Source of the DNA: Limnobacter sp.
GTDB lineage: Bacteria; Pseudomonadota; Gammaproteobacteria; Burkholderiales; Burkholderiaceae_B
DNA length: 64,000 nucleotides
Assembly (NCBI GenBank): GCA_029866125.1
Contig: JARWZZ010000009.1
Coordinates: 1-64,000, forward strand
Reading direction: 5' to 3'
In this document: piece by piece, positions 17,580 to 26,513 of the stretch
Layout of the letters: each line of letters begins with the position of its first letter
Numbering within the stretch: position 1 is the stretch's first letter
Made by a program: the position numbers and the translations under genes
The notes under the pieces: model-generated
The model's input: the letters and a program-made list of their open reading frames with translations, nothing else
The model's database searches: none
What the model was told of the DNA's origin: nothing

Positions 17580-18758
17580 GTGAAACCTACAAAAATTAGC
17601 CTTGCCTTGCTGTCAGGAGTGATCAGTCTGAGCGCTCAGGCTCAATCATCCAACGCAACCAGCAATGGCCCATTGTCGATGAAAGTCGGCTCCGCAAACT
17701 TCACTCTTTACGGTAACGTGGACTACTACCTAAGCTATCAGGAGAGTGACTCAGGCCGGTCATTTACCACATTGGAAGAAGGTGCATTTTTAAGGACTCG
17801 CTTGGGTGTTCGGGGGGACAAAGAACTGGCAAATGGCCTGACAGCCAAATTTACTCTAGAGCAAGGTGTTAAAGGCCTGAGCGGTGAACAAGCCCAAGCT
17901 GACCGCCTGTTTGACCGACAGGCTTGGGTGGGCTTGGCGGGTGATTTTGGTGAGGTACGTATTGGTCGTCAAAACACCCTGATTTTTGCTCCAACCGCCT
18001 TGTATCAGGATTTTACATACCGCTCGCTGGGTTCCTTGGCCAATTCCTTCTCATTTCCAGCTCGTCTAGATGATGACATTGCTTACATATCTCCCCGCAT
18101 CAATGGACTCAAAGGTGAAGTGCATTACTCCTTTGCAGACGATGATGGCGTAGCTGCAACCAGTGGTGCAGGCAACGCGACTGATGACAATGAAGATTTG
18201 GGCATTTACCAATATGGTTTGGATTATGAAAATGGCCCCTTCCGCGTAGGCTTTGCAGGTTTGAATGCAGACACACCGCCCTCTTACAAAAACCAGCGCG
18301 ATGCCTATTTTTACAATGCTTATGCCAACTACGATTACGGCAAAGGCAAAATTTATGTGGCGCACACGCAAAGTAACAACCGCAGCGCGGGTGGCCCTAA
18401 CTTCCCTTTGTTTCCATTGGGGGGTCAGAATGACGTAGCAACCCGCCTAAAAGACTACGGCATCACCACACTTTCAGCTGACTACAATGTCACAGACCGG
18501 CTGCGTATCGGTGCCTTGTACTCCACCATCACTGACGACACGGCAGGGACTGACGAAGCAGATGGCTATGCAGTTGGGGCCTACTGGAAAGCCGTGAAGG
18601 ACACTACCGTCTATTTGATCCTTGCTGGCATCGACAACGAAAATGGCGGAAGCTATCAGTTTGATGGTTCAGCACCCCTTCGCAAACGCTTTGCCGCCGC
18701 TGACGTAACGGGTCAGGGCCTAACCTCAGTCAACGTTGGATTTGTTTACAACTTCTGA
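17580..18758 (+). CDS. Gram-negative general porin
   Basis: Outer-membrane trimeric porin of the betaproteobacterial type, 392 aa. The GTG start has a strong AAAGGAGG box. A signal peptide ends in SLSAQAQ near residue 22, the first strand is VGSANFTLYGNVDYY, and the C-terminal residue is phenylalanine (VNVGFVYNF), as required for BAM recognition. It has its own leader after the pca terminator. Its place next to the benzoate genes suggests, but does not prove, a role in aromatic acid entry. Confidence 0.9.
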   Translation: MKPTKISLALLSGVISLSAQAQSSNATSNGPLSMKVGSANFTLYGNVDYYLSYQESDSGRSFTTLEEGAFLRTRLGVRGDKELANGLTAKFTLEQGVKGLSGEQAQADRLFDRQAWVGLAGDFGEVRIGRQNTLIFAPTALYQDFTYRSLGSLANSFSFPARLDDDIAYISPRINGLKGEVHYSFADDDGVAATSGAGNATDDNEDLGIYQYGLDYENGPFRVGFAGLNADTPPSYKNQRDAYFYNAYANYDYGKGKIYVAHTQSNNRSAGGPNFPLFPLGGQNDVATRLKDYGITTLSADYNVTDRLRIGALYSTITDDTAGTDEADGYAVGAYWKAVKDTTVYLILAGIDNENGGSYQFDGSAPLRKRFAAADVTGQGLTSVNVGFVYNF

Positions 18759-18788
18759 TTTTTGAGCGAAGACTTTATTTCAGGCGGA

Positions 18789-18821
18789 GGTAGTTTGTTA
18801 AACTTCAGGTAACAAACTGCC
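18789..18821. repeat. 11-bp-stem hairpin between porin and quinone reductase genes
   Basis: GGTAGTTTGTT pairs with AACAAACTGCC with one wobble around an 11-nt loop. It lies 30 bp after the porin stop. There is no T-run, so it may stabilise the porin mRNA or act as a weak terminator. Confidence 0.5.
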
Positions 18822-18840
18822 ATCCTCTGGAATTTTCAAA

Positions 18841-19542
18841 ATGAATGTATTGATCGTCCATGCCCACAATGAGCCGCAGTCCTTTTGCGCATCCATGAAA
18901 AATGTTGCCATTCAGGAGCTAGAAGCCCAAGGTCATGAAGTGGTGGTTTCTGACCTGTATGCCATGAATTGGAACCCGGTTGCAAGCGCGGCAGACTTTG
19001 GCAACCGCGACAATCCGGAGTATCTAACCTACGCGCTTGAGCAACGCTTGAACCACAAATCAGGCACGCTGGCAGCTGATATTCAAACAGAGCTGAACAA
19101 GCTGCTGAAGGCCGACTTGGTTATTTTTAGCTTCCCGATTTATTGGTTTTCAGTACCGGCCATTTTGAAGGGTTGGTTTGACCGGGTGCTGGTGTCAGGC
19201 GCCTGTTACGGTGGCATGCGCTTTTACGACAAAGGCGGCTTGGCTGGCAAAAAAGCCATGCTGGCAGTCACCATTGGCGGGCAACCTCATATGTTGGCGG
19301 AAAACGGTATTCATGGTGCATTGAACGACATGCTCAAGCCCGTGCTGCGCGGCACATTGGCCTACACCGGCATGAGTGTGCTGCCCCCGTTCGTGGCCTA
19401 CCACGTGCCTTACATCAAGCCTGAAGCACGGACTGCCATCATGGACGACTTCAAAAACTGCTTGAACAATTTGGATGCTCTGGAGCCATTGAAATTCGTA
19501 TCCATGGCGGATTTCGATGAAAAGCTGAATCCTCGTCACTAA
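18841..19542 (+). CDS. NAD(P)H dehydrogenase (quinone)-like flavodoxin-fold oxidoreductase
   Basis: NQO/MdaB/KefF-type FMN or FAD protein of 233 aa that probably performs two-electron reduction of quinones. Visible family features are the N-terminal LIVHAHNEPQSF, the FSFPIYWFSVPAILKGWFDRV segment (quoted here as FPIYWFSVPA) and the GGMRFYDKGGLAGKKA loop. It could protect against quinones formed from catechol, but that is inference from position. Confidence 0.82.
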   Translation: MNVLIVHAHNEPQSFCASMKNVAIQELEAQGHEVVVSDLYAMNWNPVASAADFGNRDNPEYLTYALEQRLNHKSGTLAADIQTELNKLLKADLVIFSFPIYWFSVPAILKGWFDRVLVSGACYGGMRFYDKGGLAGKKAMLAVTIGGQPHMLAENGIHGALNDMLKPVLRGTLAYTGMSVLPPFVAYHVPYIKPEARTAIMDDFKNCLNNLDALEPLKFVSMADFDEKLNPRH

Positions 19543-19598
19543 GGTTACAAAACTAAGTTTACAAAACTAAGTTTACAAAACTAAGTCTACGAAACTAA
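19543..19598. repeat. Four tandem 14-bp repeats (GTTTACAAAACTAA)
   Basis: Units start at 19543, 19557, 19571 and 19585; the middle two are identical and the outer ones differ at one or two positions. The block begins right after the quinone reductase stop, and its last unit overlaps the stop codon of the convergent flavoprotein gene. Each unit contains TAA in one phase. Confidence 0.9.
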
Positions 19599-20851
19599 GC
19601 CCTAACGTTTTTTAGCCAATCCAAAGCCCCCTGCCCTGCGGCCATGCCTGTTGCAAAACAGGCATTCAGCAAATAACCGCCAGTGGGGGCTTCCCAATCC
19701 AGCATTTCACCAGCTATGAATGTTCCGGGTAAATTGCTGACCATCAAGTTTTTATCCAGCCCTTCAAAGCACACACCGCCTGCGGTGCTGATGGCTTCTT
19801 CAATCGGGCGGGTGGCTGTGACCGTGATGGGAAGTGCCTTCAGGGCTGTGGTCAGCGCGGCCTCATCGGTCAATTGCTCAGCAGTTAACACCTCGCGCAA
19901 CAAAGCCATTTTAATGCCTTTGATACCCAGCTTGTTTTTGAGATAAACAGACCAAGATTGGGTGGTGCGTGATTTACCGGACACTTCGACTCGCACGCGT
20001 TCAAGGCTGCGGTCGGGCAACAAATCAAGAGTGAAAGTGGCACTGCCCGCCATGTTCAGTACTTGGCGTATTTCTCTGGAAAAAGCATAAATCAAACTGC
20101 CTTCCACACCATGCTGGCCAATCACCATTTCACCAGGGCGGCGTAGCCTATTTCCCGCTTGATCCACAAAAGTGAGGGCCACCGACTTCAAGGGCGATCC
20201 AGAAAACTGCTCACGAAATTCGTCGCTCCACTGCACTTCAAAACCGCAATTGGCACTTTCAAGCGGGGCAATTTGCACCCCCTTGCTTGTTAACCAAGGC
20301 ACCCAAGCTCCATCCGACCCCAGTTTGGGCCAACTTGCGCCACCCAGCGCCAACACGGTTGCATCGGGGCTCAACACAATTTCACCTTGTGGGTTGGATA
20401 GTGTTAAAGCGCCCTCGGTATTCCAACCTGTCCACTTGCTGCGCGCATGCAAGCGCACTCCCTTAGCCCGCAAACGGTGCAACCACGCACGCAACAGCGG
20501 TGCGGCTTTCATCTCTTTAGGAAATACGCGGCCCGATGTGCCCACAAAAGTTTCAACACCTAGCTTGTGAACCCAAGCGCGCAACATGTCGGGTGTGAAT
20601 TGATCTAATGCGTTTTGAAGATTGTTTTGTCGGTTGGCATAACGGGTGCAGAACTTGGCATAGTCCTCACTGTGCGTAATGTTCAAGCCGCCAATACCTG
20701 CCAATAAAAACTTGCGTCCAAAGGATGGCATGGCGTCATAAATATCTACCTGAATGCCAGCAGTGCTAAGTACCTCCGCAGCCATCAGGCCAGCGGGGCC
20801 ACCGCCAATCACAACAACATTGGGGCGGTGTGAAATGTTCATATCACTCAT
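19595..20851 (-). CDS. HI0933/YhiN-family FAD-dependent flavoprotein
   Basis: NAD(P)/FAD oxidoreductase-like protein of 418 aa. The dinucleotide motif VVIGGGPAGLMAAE lies at residues 13-26, and family stretches include SFGRKFLLAGIGGLN and the C-terminal GEMLDWEAPTGGYLL. It belongs to the PP_4765-like group; the physiological reaction is not established. Its start overlaps the end of the hexapeptide-protein gene by 8 bp (an alternative ATG lies at 20842), indicating co-transcription. Confidence 0.85.
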   Translation of the reverse strand: MSDMNISHRPNVVVIGGGPAGLMAAEVLSTAGIQVDIYDAMPSFGRKFLLAGIGGLNITHSEDYAKFCTRYANRQNNLQNALDQFTPDMLRAWVHKLGVETFVGTSGRVFPKEMKAAPLLRAWLHRLRAKGVRLHARSKWTGWNTEGALTLSNPQGEIVLSPDATVLALGGASWPKLGSDGAWVPWLTSKGVQIAPLESANCGFEVQWSDEFREQFSGSPLKSVALTFVDQAGNRLRRPGEMVIGQHGVEGSLIYAFSREIRQVLNMAGSATFTLDLLPDRSLERVRVEVSGKSRTTQSWSVYLKNKLGIKGIKMALLREVLTAEQLTDEAALTTALKALPITVTATRPIEEAISTAGGVCFEGLDKNLMVSNLPGTFIAGEMLDWEAPTGGYLLNACFATGMAAGQGALDWLKNVRA

Positions 20852-21449
20852 TGAATTTCAACTCATTGAGGTTTAATTCAATTCGCTTTCGGTTGTGCTC
20901 AACTTCAGTCATGGGCTCGGTTTCCACCATGGAATTGAAGCAGCGGCGGGTTAAGTCATGGTAGGCGGCAGTCCCCATCCGTTTGCCAGCCATTTCCTCT
21001 TCGGACAAATCCCTGACTTTACGGGCGGGTGCACCGGCCATCAACACACGGGGTGGAATAATCAAACCCGCTTTCACAAATGACGAGGCTGCGACGATTG
21101 CTGACTCGCCCACCACAGTTTGGTCCATAACCACCGCATTCATTCCGACAAGCGCATTCTGCCCAATTCGGCATCCATGCAGCACAGCGCCATGGCCAAT
21201 GTGTCCGTTCTTTTCGACCACAGTGTCCGCACCCAAAAACCCGTGAATCACACAAGTGTCTTGTACGTTGGCACCTTCCTCAAGGATCAATCGGCCAAAA
21301 TCTCCACGCAGGCTTGCACACGGGCCAATGTAGCAGCCGGGCCCAACAATCACATCCCCAATCAGCACGGCAGACGGGTGGACATAGGCACTGGGATGCA
21401 CCACGGGCGTAATGCCATCGATGGAAAAAACTCGCAACTTGTTTGGCAT
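20844..21449 (-). CDS. PaaY/CaiE-like hexapeptide-repeat (gamma carbonic anhydrase fold) protein
   Basis: Left-handed beta-helix protein of 201 aa from the ATG at 21449; an alternative ATG at 21494 adds 15 residues. The order HPSAVLIGDVIVGPGCYIGP, SLRGDFGR and HGAVLHGCRIGQNALVGMNA matches E. coli PaaY, a thioesterase linked to phenylacetate breakdown. No paa genes are present in the window. A general gamma-class carbonic anhydrase-like protein is the alternative. Confidence 0.82.
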   Translation of the reverse strand: MPNKLRVFSIDGITPVVHPSAYVHPSAVLIGDVIVGPGCYIGPCASLRGDFGRLILEEGANVQDTCVIHGFLGADTVVEKNGHIGHGAVLHGCRIGQNALVGMNAVVMDQTVVGESAIVAASSFVKAGLIIPPRVLMAGAPARKVRDLSEEEMAGKRMGTAAYHDLTRRCFNSMVETEPMTEVEHNRKRIELNLNELKFNE

Positions 21450-21532
21450 GGTGCAATCACACTCCCGTGGCTTTTTTAAAACAAGTTGAATCATATCCTG
21501 AATGAATGAGCCCCATCGATTACAATCTGGAA

Positions 21533-22429
21533 ATGCACTTGTCCCGCTGGTTATCGCTGTTTACCCCCACCCTTGCACTGCTCTGCCTTTCCGGGTGTGG
21601 TGTTCTGTCTCCATTTGCTAGTGAGGCCAATGCCCCCATTTCTGCACGGGAGCAGGACAAAGTGTGCGTACAACTGGCTAATGCGGACTACCCGGCGGAT
21701 GCCTTACAGGCAACACAAGCTGCTCAACAAATCGCAGGCTCCACCATGGCCTTGCTGGATTCTGAGGCTTCTACTTCGGCAGACCCTATGTTTCATAGCG
21801 TCTTAAAGGATTGGGAGCACTTGACTTTTTTCCCCTTCAAAACCCCCACCCGCTACACCTTGCAGCAGTGCGACCCCGTCAGTGGAGATCGGTTTTTGTC
21901 TGTGGATGCCCAATCCTCTGCATCATCCATGGTCCGAATGGTCAACAAGGCAACCAATGAGCAAAGCCGTGTGCGCTGGAAATGGTGGGTATCCAAATCC
22001 AATCAAAAAGCCAAAACTCGGGAGCGTACGCTTGAAGACTCACCCATCCGTGTCGTGCTGTCCTTTGATGGGGACAAGAGTAAGTTAAGTGAAGAGGAAC
22101 AAGGGTTTTTGTCACGCATGGAAGTGGTAACACGCCGACCTGCGCCTTATGCAACCTTGATGTATTCCATTGGATCGGGTGTAGAAAAGTATGAAATCAT
22201 CACCCCCCAGTACACCAAAACCATACGAATTAAGGCGGTTCAAACCACCCACGAGAAAACCGGCCAATGGCGTGTTTTTGACCGCAATATAGAGAATGAT
22301 TTTTTGAAAGCGTTTGGTGAAAAGCCGGGCCGTTTGATGAGCATTGCCATCATGGGCGACGCAGACAACACGAAAAGCAGCAGCCGGGCTTTCATTGCTG
22401 ACTTGGAACTGCTGGGGTTGAACAACTAA
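21533..22429 (+). CDS. DUF3047-family lipoprotein
   Basis: Predicted lipoprotein: from the ATG at 21533 a hydrophobic leader ends in the lipobox LSGC. The rest shows DUF3047 landmarks: VRWKWWVSK, IRVVLSFDGDKS, YATLMYSIG, FGEKPGRLMSIAIMGDADNT. The family function is unknown. The protein is 298 aa. The track start at 21506 would put residues before the signal peptide, so the internal ATG is preferred. Confidence 0.75.
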   Translation: MHLSRWLSLFTPTLALLCLSGCGVLSPFASEANAPISAREQDKVCVQLANADYPADALQATQAAQQIAGSTMALLDSEASTSADPMFHSVLKDWEHLTFFPFKTPTRYTLQQCDPVSGDRFLSVDAQSSASSMVRMVNKATNEQSRVRWKWWVSKSNQKAKTRERTLEDSPIRVVLSFDGDKSKLSEEEQGFLSRMEVVTRRPAPYATLMYSIGSGVEKYEIITPQYTKTIRIKAVQTTHEKTGQWRVFDRNIENDFLKAFGEKPGRLMSIAIMGDADNTKSSSRAFIADLELLGLNN

Positions 22430-22459
22430 AATACTCGCTTGGGATACTCCTTTTTGGCG

Positions 22460-22951
22460 TCAAAACAAGCCCATCGCCAACCCAAGTGCAATTGCCTGCC
22501 CAACTTCTCGGCAAGGCTGTAAATCTTCCTCAGTCAAACACTTGGTTTTCAAAATGGCTTCTGGGGTTTGCGCATGGGTGCACACAATCAAGGGTTCAGC
22601 TATCGCTTTTAAACGCCAACCTGTAGTAATTCGCTGGATTTGCCTCACCGCATTGCTGCCATCGCTACCCGCGCAAACCATTGCTGCGTAGGGCCGGCCC
22701 TGCACATGATTCATCACTGGGTAGTAAGTTCGGTCAAAAAAATCTTTCATCAGCCCGGACATGGAACCCAATGTTTCAGGCGTCACAAAAATGTATCCAT
22801 CCGCCTCCAATACATCCTCGAATTTCGTATCCGATGCATGCAGCATCCGAGTCTTGGTTTGAGGCTCCTGCGCGGCGCCCTCTGCTGCAGCACGCGCCAT
22901 TTGGAGTGACCCGCTAGTCATCGAATGGTAAACAATAAGCAATTTTTTCAT
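22460..22951 (-). CDS. Flavodoxin-fold NAD(P)H-dependent FMN reductase-like protein
   Basis: Small flavoprotein, 163 aa from the start at 22951 (MKKLLIVYHSMTSGS). The FMN phosphate loop is HSMTSGSLQMA, and the TPETLGSMSGLMKDFFDR segment corresponds to the WrbA/NADPH-FMN reductase isoalloxazine loop. The track's longer start adds residues unlike the family. It is convergent with the DUF3047 gene. Confidence 0.75.
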   Translation of the reverse strand: MKKLLIVYHSMTSGSLQMARAAAEGAAQEPQTKTRMLHASDTKFEDVLEADGYIFVTPETLGSMSGLMKDFFDRTYYPVMNHVQGRPYAAMVCAGSDGSNAVRQIQRITTGWRLKAIAEPLIVCTHAQTPEAILKTKCLTEEDLQPCREVGQAIALGLAMGLF

Positions 22952-23135
22952 TGCAGGCTGAATAAGGTCAAGGTGAATGAGATTAAGCCCGTTTGGGACA
23001 CTTCCACAATCTAACACTATGAGTGCCACCGCACAGAAAGCCATCCCTCGTCTGCCTATTCTCTAGCTCATCATGAGTAGCCGGTAATACAACTGACCCT
23101 CATGCTCTACAACCGAAGTTATTTTTGGAGTTGCT

Positions 23136-23321
23136 ATGAACAAAGACCAAAAGGAAGGCCGTATCGATGAAGCAGTGGGAAAAGACAAGGAAGTGACGGG
23201 CAAGGACGTCGGCAACAAGGAGCTTGAAGCCGAAGGCCAACTGCAGAATAGCAAGGGCAAGGTACGGACCACGTTCGATGATGTGAAACAAAGTATCAAA
23301 GAGAAGGGGAAACAAAAATGA
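23136..23321 (+). CDS. CsbD-family stress protein
   Basis: Small, highly charged protein of 61 aa (MNKDQKEGRIDEAVGK) with the CsbD pattern of a KGKVKE-like repeat (GKVRTTFDDVKQSIKEKG). A GGAGTT box lies 7 nt before the ATG. Family members are general stress proteins of unclear mechanism. It overlaps the PRC-barrel gene by 4 bp. Confidence 0.85.
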   Translation: MNKDQKEGRIDEAVGKDKEVTGKDVGNKELEAEGQLQNSKGKVRTTFDDVKQSIKEKGKQK

Positions 23322-23698
23322 TCAATCAAATCAATTCAAACACTCAAACTGTCCAAGGCAAGCTTGACTGCCGAGTTTTAAGTGCCAGCTCCCTTACTGG
23401 CGACGACGTTTACAATCCACAAGGCGAAAAACTTGGAAACATCAAGGAACTGATGCTGGACATTGAAAACGGCACTGTGTGTTACGCGGTGTTGTCGTTT
23501 GGCGGCTTCCTTGGCCTGGGCGAAAAACTGTTTGCAGTACCTTGGAACGCGCTGGAAATCGACACCATTAACAAGCGGTTTTTATTGGATGCATCGGAAG
23601 AGCGCCTCAAAAACGCCCCCGGATTTGATGCGGACCATTGGCCCAATATGGCCGACCCCAGCTGGGAACGGAGCATTCAGTCCCACTACGTCAACTAA
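23318..23698 (+). CDS. PRC-barrel domain protein
   Basis: 126 aa. The PRC barrel spans about residues 15-95: DDVYNPQGEKLGNIKELMLDIENG (quoted NPQGEKLGNIKELMLD) and LGLGEKLFAVPWNAL. Such proteins are often encoded with CsbD or YjbJ-like stress proteins, as here, where the ATGA overlap shows an operon. Confidence 0.85.
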   Translation: MINQINSNTQTVQGKLDCRVLSASSLTGDDVYNPQGEKLGNIKELMLDIENGTVCYAVLSFGGFLGLGEKLFAVPWNALEIDTINKRFLLDASEERLKNAPGFDADHWPNMADPSWERSIQSHYVN

Positions 23699-23721
23699 AA
23701 CCAGCCTATTCTGGTGAATCC

Positions 23722-23747
23722 AAGCCCCGCATGTCGGGGCTTTTTTT
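23722..23747 (+). terminator. Rho-independent terminator after the PRC-barrel gene
   Basis: AAGCCCCG and CGGGGCTT form a perfect 8-bp GC-rich stem with a CATGT loop, running into a run of T. Confidence 0.92.
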
Positions 23748-23841
23748 ATTGAGCACCCAACTTTATTCAGTGTGCATGGAATCCGATTGGCATTTCACTC
23801 CAGTATCAGTGGTGGACAAAACTGACAGGGTGGTGAGTGGT

Positions 23842-25185
23842 ATGCAAAGCAGTCGCACAACGGTGGCACTTCAATCTTTCAAGAAACTGGCTTTGGGTGC
23901 ATTTGCACTTGGATCCTCATTGTTTGCGGCCTCTGGCGCACTGGCGCAAAGCACGCAAGAATATGTGGTGGTGCTTAAATCCCCTCAGGTGATTCAAGAA
24001 GCGTTGGGCCTGCCTCAAACCAACTTGGGCACGGTGCTTCAAGCCACACTAGGCCAAATCGGCATTACTCAATCGGCAGTGACTCGCCAATTTGGCAACG
24101 TAATCTTCGGCTTTTCTGCGCAAATGACTGAAGCCACAGCCAAGCGCTTGCAGGCTCACGGGCTGGTCGATGTGGTCGAAAAATCAATCTCCTTCAAAGT
24201 CACTGGCGTGCAAAACAACGCGCCTTGGAACCTCGATAGAATTGACCAAAGCGCCCTACCCCTGAACTCCACCTACAGCTATCAGCAGGAAGGGGCTGGC
24301 GTACATATTTACATACTTGACTCTGGCCTGCGTGCTTCACACAGCGACTTCGCTGGGCGGGTGGGCAACGGGTTTGACGCGATGGCCTCCTCTGGCGGAA
24401 GCGGTGGCTTGCTAGGCGGCGCACTGGGGGGTGGGTTGCTGGGTGGCGGAGGCCTTCCATTGGGTGTTGGCTTTGGCGGCCTACAAATTGGAATGAACAC
24501 CAACTCAATCGTCCAAACCAAAGCAGACCCCTCCACGCTGGACCCATCCACCAACCCGTCAGACTGCAATGGCCACGGAACGCACGTTGCAGGAAACGCA
24601 GCGGGCAGTCGGTTTGGCGTAGCCAAAGGCGCAACACTACATGCAGTTCGAGTGGTTAATTGCAATGGTGTAGGCACTTCAACATCGGTATTGGCCGGCT
24701 TGGACTGGGTGGTGGCCAACGGGGTTAAACCTGCCGTGGTCAATATGAGTTTGGGCGGCTCAGCCAGTAATGTGGTTGATCGTGCAGTACGCAATGCCTG
24801 GCAATCGGGGGTACTTGTTGTGGCGGCATCAGGTAACGAAACACGCAATGCGTGCAATTCATCCCCAGGGCGCGAACCCCTCACCATCAATGTCAGCGCC
24901 AGTAACCGGTCAGACCAACTTGCAAGTTATTCCAACTTCGGTACCTGTGTGGACCTGATTGCCCCGGGTGACGGCATTGTGTCGGCAAGTCATCAGAACG
25001 ACAACGGCACAGCCACCAAGTCCGGTACATCCATGGCATCGCCCCATGTGGCAGGCGCTGCGGCCAAGCTGCTTTCAGCTGGGGTGCCAATGAATCAAAT
25101 AGAAGCGGCCTTGATTGAGCAAAGCTCCAAAGGGCGAATCAGCAACCCAAACGGCACACCGAACCGCCTGTTGTTCAGCAATTAA
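23842..25185 (+). CDS. Secreted subtilisin-like serine protease (S8), proteinase K-like
   Basis: 447 aa from the ATG at 23842, chosen because a good signal peptide follows (SLFAASGALAQ, cleavage near 36). An I9-type inhibitory propeptide occupies about 40-120. The catalytic triad is D160 (IYILDSG), H245 (GHGTHVAG) and S397 (GTSMASPH), with the oxyanion Asn in AASGN. An unusual insertion of about 55 residues between D and H is very rich in Gly and Leu (LLGGALGGGLLGGGG). Cysteines near H245 (DCNG) suggest a disulphide. The track start at 23638 lies before the terminator. Confidence 0.9.
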   Translation: MQSSRTTVALQSFKKLALGAFALGSSLFAASGALAQSTQEYVVVLKSPQVIQEALGLPQTNLGTVLQATLGQIGITQSAVTRQFGNVIFGFSAQMTEATAKRLQAHGLVDVVEKSISFKVTGVQNNAPWNLDRIDQSALPLNSTYSYQQEGAGVHIYILDSGLRASHSDFAGRVGNGFDAMASSGGSGGLLGGALGGGLLGGGGLPLGVGFGGLQIGMNTNSIVQTKADPSTLDPSTNPSDCNGHGTHVAGNAAGSRFGVAKGATLHAVRVVNCNGVGTSTSVLAGLDWVVANGVKPAVVNMSLGGSASNVVDRAVRNAWQSGVLVVAASGNETRNACNSSPGREPLTINVSASNRSDQLASYSNFGTCVDLIAPGDGIVSASHQNDNGTATKSGTSMASPHVAGAAAKLLSAGVPMNQIEAALIEQSSKGRISNPNGTPNRLLFSN

Positions 25186-25202
25186 ATCACCATTTTGGTG
25201 CG
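25186..25202. promoter_or_regulatory. NtrC-like palindrome upstream of amt
   Basis: ATCACC-ATTTT-GGTGCG matches the core of the NtrC consensus TGCACC-N5-GGTGCA at 8 of the 10 central arm positions or better. It overlaps the end of the protease gene and sits about 44 bp before the predicted start of transcription, closer than usual for an enhancer. A TGCACC half-site follows at 25233. Confidence 0.5.
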
Positions 25203-25210
25203 ATTGGGCT

Positions 25211-25226
25211 TGGCACTTTTTTTGCA
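25211..25226 (+). promoter_or_regulatory. Sigma-54 promoter of the ammonium transporter gene
   Basis: TGGCAC-N5-TTGCA gives -24 and -12 elements with exact spacing, 44 bp upstream of the amt ATG. This points to RpoN-dependent, nitrogen-controlled expression. Confidence 0.85.
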
Positions 25227-25269
25227 TGAGAGTGCACCAAAACCTGTCAACACCTAAAAAGACACCAAA

Positions 25270-26472
25270 ATGGAACAAATTCAACTCGCTTTAGACACTC
25301 TTTTCGTGCTAATTGGCGCCATCATGGTGCTTGCTATGCATGCCGGCTTCGCATTTCTGGAAGTGGGCACCGTGCGCAGCAAAAACCAAGTCAATGCGCT
25401 GGTTAAAATTCTGGCCGACTTTGCCGTAAGCGCAGTCACCTACTTTTTTGTGGGCTACATGGTCGCTTACGGGGTTAGCTTTTACAGCCCGGCTGCCACA
25501 CTCAACCTGAACAATGGCTACGAGCTGGTTAAGTTTTTCTTCCTGCTGACTTTTGCCGCGGCCATTCCTGCCATCATTTCGGGCGGCATTGCTGAACGTG
25601 CCCGATTTGGTACTCAATTGATTGCTACCGCCGTTCTCGTGGGCTTGGTGTATCCCTTCTTTGAAGGCATGGTGTGGAACAACAACTTTGGCTTCCAAGA
25701 CATGTTGAAAGAGGCCTTCGGGGCACCTTTCCGCGACTTTGCAGGCAGCGTCGTTGTGCATGCCGTTGGCGGGTGGATCGCCTTGGGTGCAGTGGTCATG
25801 TTGGGCGCGCGCCGTGGCCGCTACACCAAAGATGGCCGCATTTCCAGCCACCCACCCTCATCCATTCCATTCTTGGCCTTGGGTAGCTGGGTATTGGCTG
25901 TGGGCTGGTTTGGTTTTAACGTCATGAGTGCCCAAAAAATTGGCGGCATTTCTGGCCTAGTGGTGATGAACAGCCTGATGGCCATGGTCGGCGGTACATT
26001 GGCCGCCTTGGTAGCTGGCCGCAATGACCCCGGCTTTGCCTACAACGGCCCTTTGGCAGGCTTGGTGGCCGTGTGCGCGGGCAGCGACATCATGCACCCC
26101 ATCGGTGCACTGGTTGTTGGCGCCATCGCAGGTGGCATGTTTGTTTACATGTTCACGCTGACGCAAAACCGACTAAAAATTGACGATGTGCTGGGTGTTT
26201 GGCCCCTGCACGGCCTGTGCGGTGCATTTGGTGGCCTTGCTGCGGGTGTGTTTGGGCTGGAGGCCCTTGGCGGAATGGGCGGGGTCAGCTTCATGAGTCA
26301 GCTGATTGGCACATTGGCAGGCGTTGTGTTTGCTGGCGTTTCCGGCTTGGTGGTGTATGGCGTATTGAAGGCGACTTTGGGCATTCGCCTTGATGAAGAG
26401 GAAGAATTCAATGGCGCAGACTTAACTGTCCACAAAGTGAGTGCCACTGCAGAACAAAAGACGAGTTGGTAA
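25270..26472 (+). CDS. amt: Ammonium transporter
   Basis: Amt/Rh family channel of 400 aa with eleven predicted membrane segments. Family motifs include AFLEVGTVRSKN, the ISGGIAERARF stretch and DFAGSVVVHAVGGW with the first pore histidine; the second-half twin is in LHGLCGAFG. It has no N-terminal signal peptide extension. No glnK lies next to it. The upstream sigma-54 promoter fits induction under ammonium limitation. Confidence 0.93.
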   Translation: MEQIQLALDTLFVLIGAIMVLAMHAGFAFLEVGTVRSKNQVNALVKILADFAVSAVTYFFVGYMVAYGVSFYSPAATLNLNNGYELVKFFFLLTFAAAIPAIISGGIAERARFGTQLIATAVLVGLVYPFFEGMVWNNNFGFQDMLKEAFGAPFRDFAGSVVVHAVGGWIALGAVVMLGARRGRYTKDGRISSHPPSSIPFLALGSWVLAVGWFGFNVMSAQKIGGISGLVVMNSLMAMVGGTLAALVAGRNDPGFAYNGPLAGLVAVCAGSDIMHPIGALVVGAIAGGMFVYMFTLTQNRLKIDDVLGVWPLHGLCGAFGGLAAGVFGLEALGGMGGVSFMSQLIGTLAGVVFAGVSGLVVYGVLKATLGIRLDEEEEFNGADLTVHKVSATAEQKTSW

Positions 26473-26513
26473 TAAGATAGGCACTGAAGGCCCACTCACG
26501 AGGAAGTCCCCCA

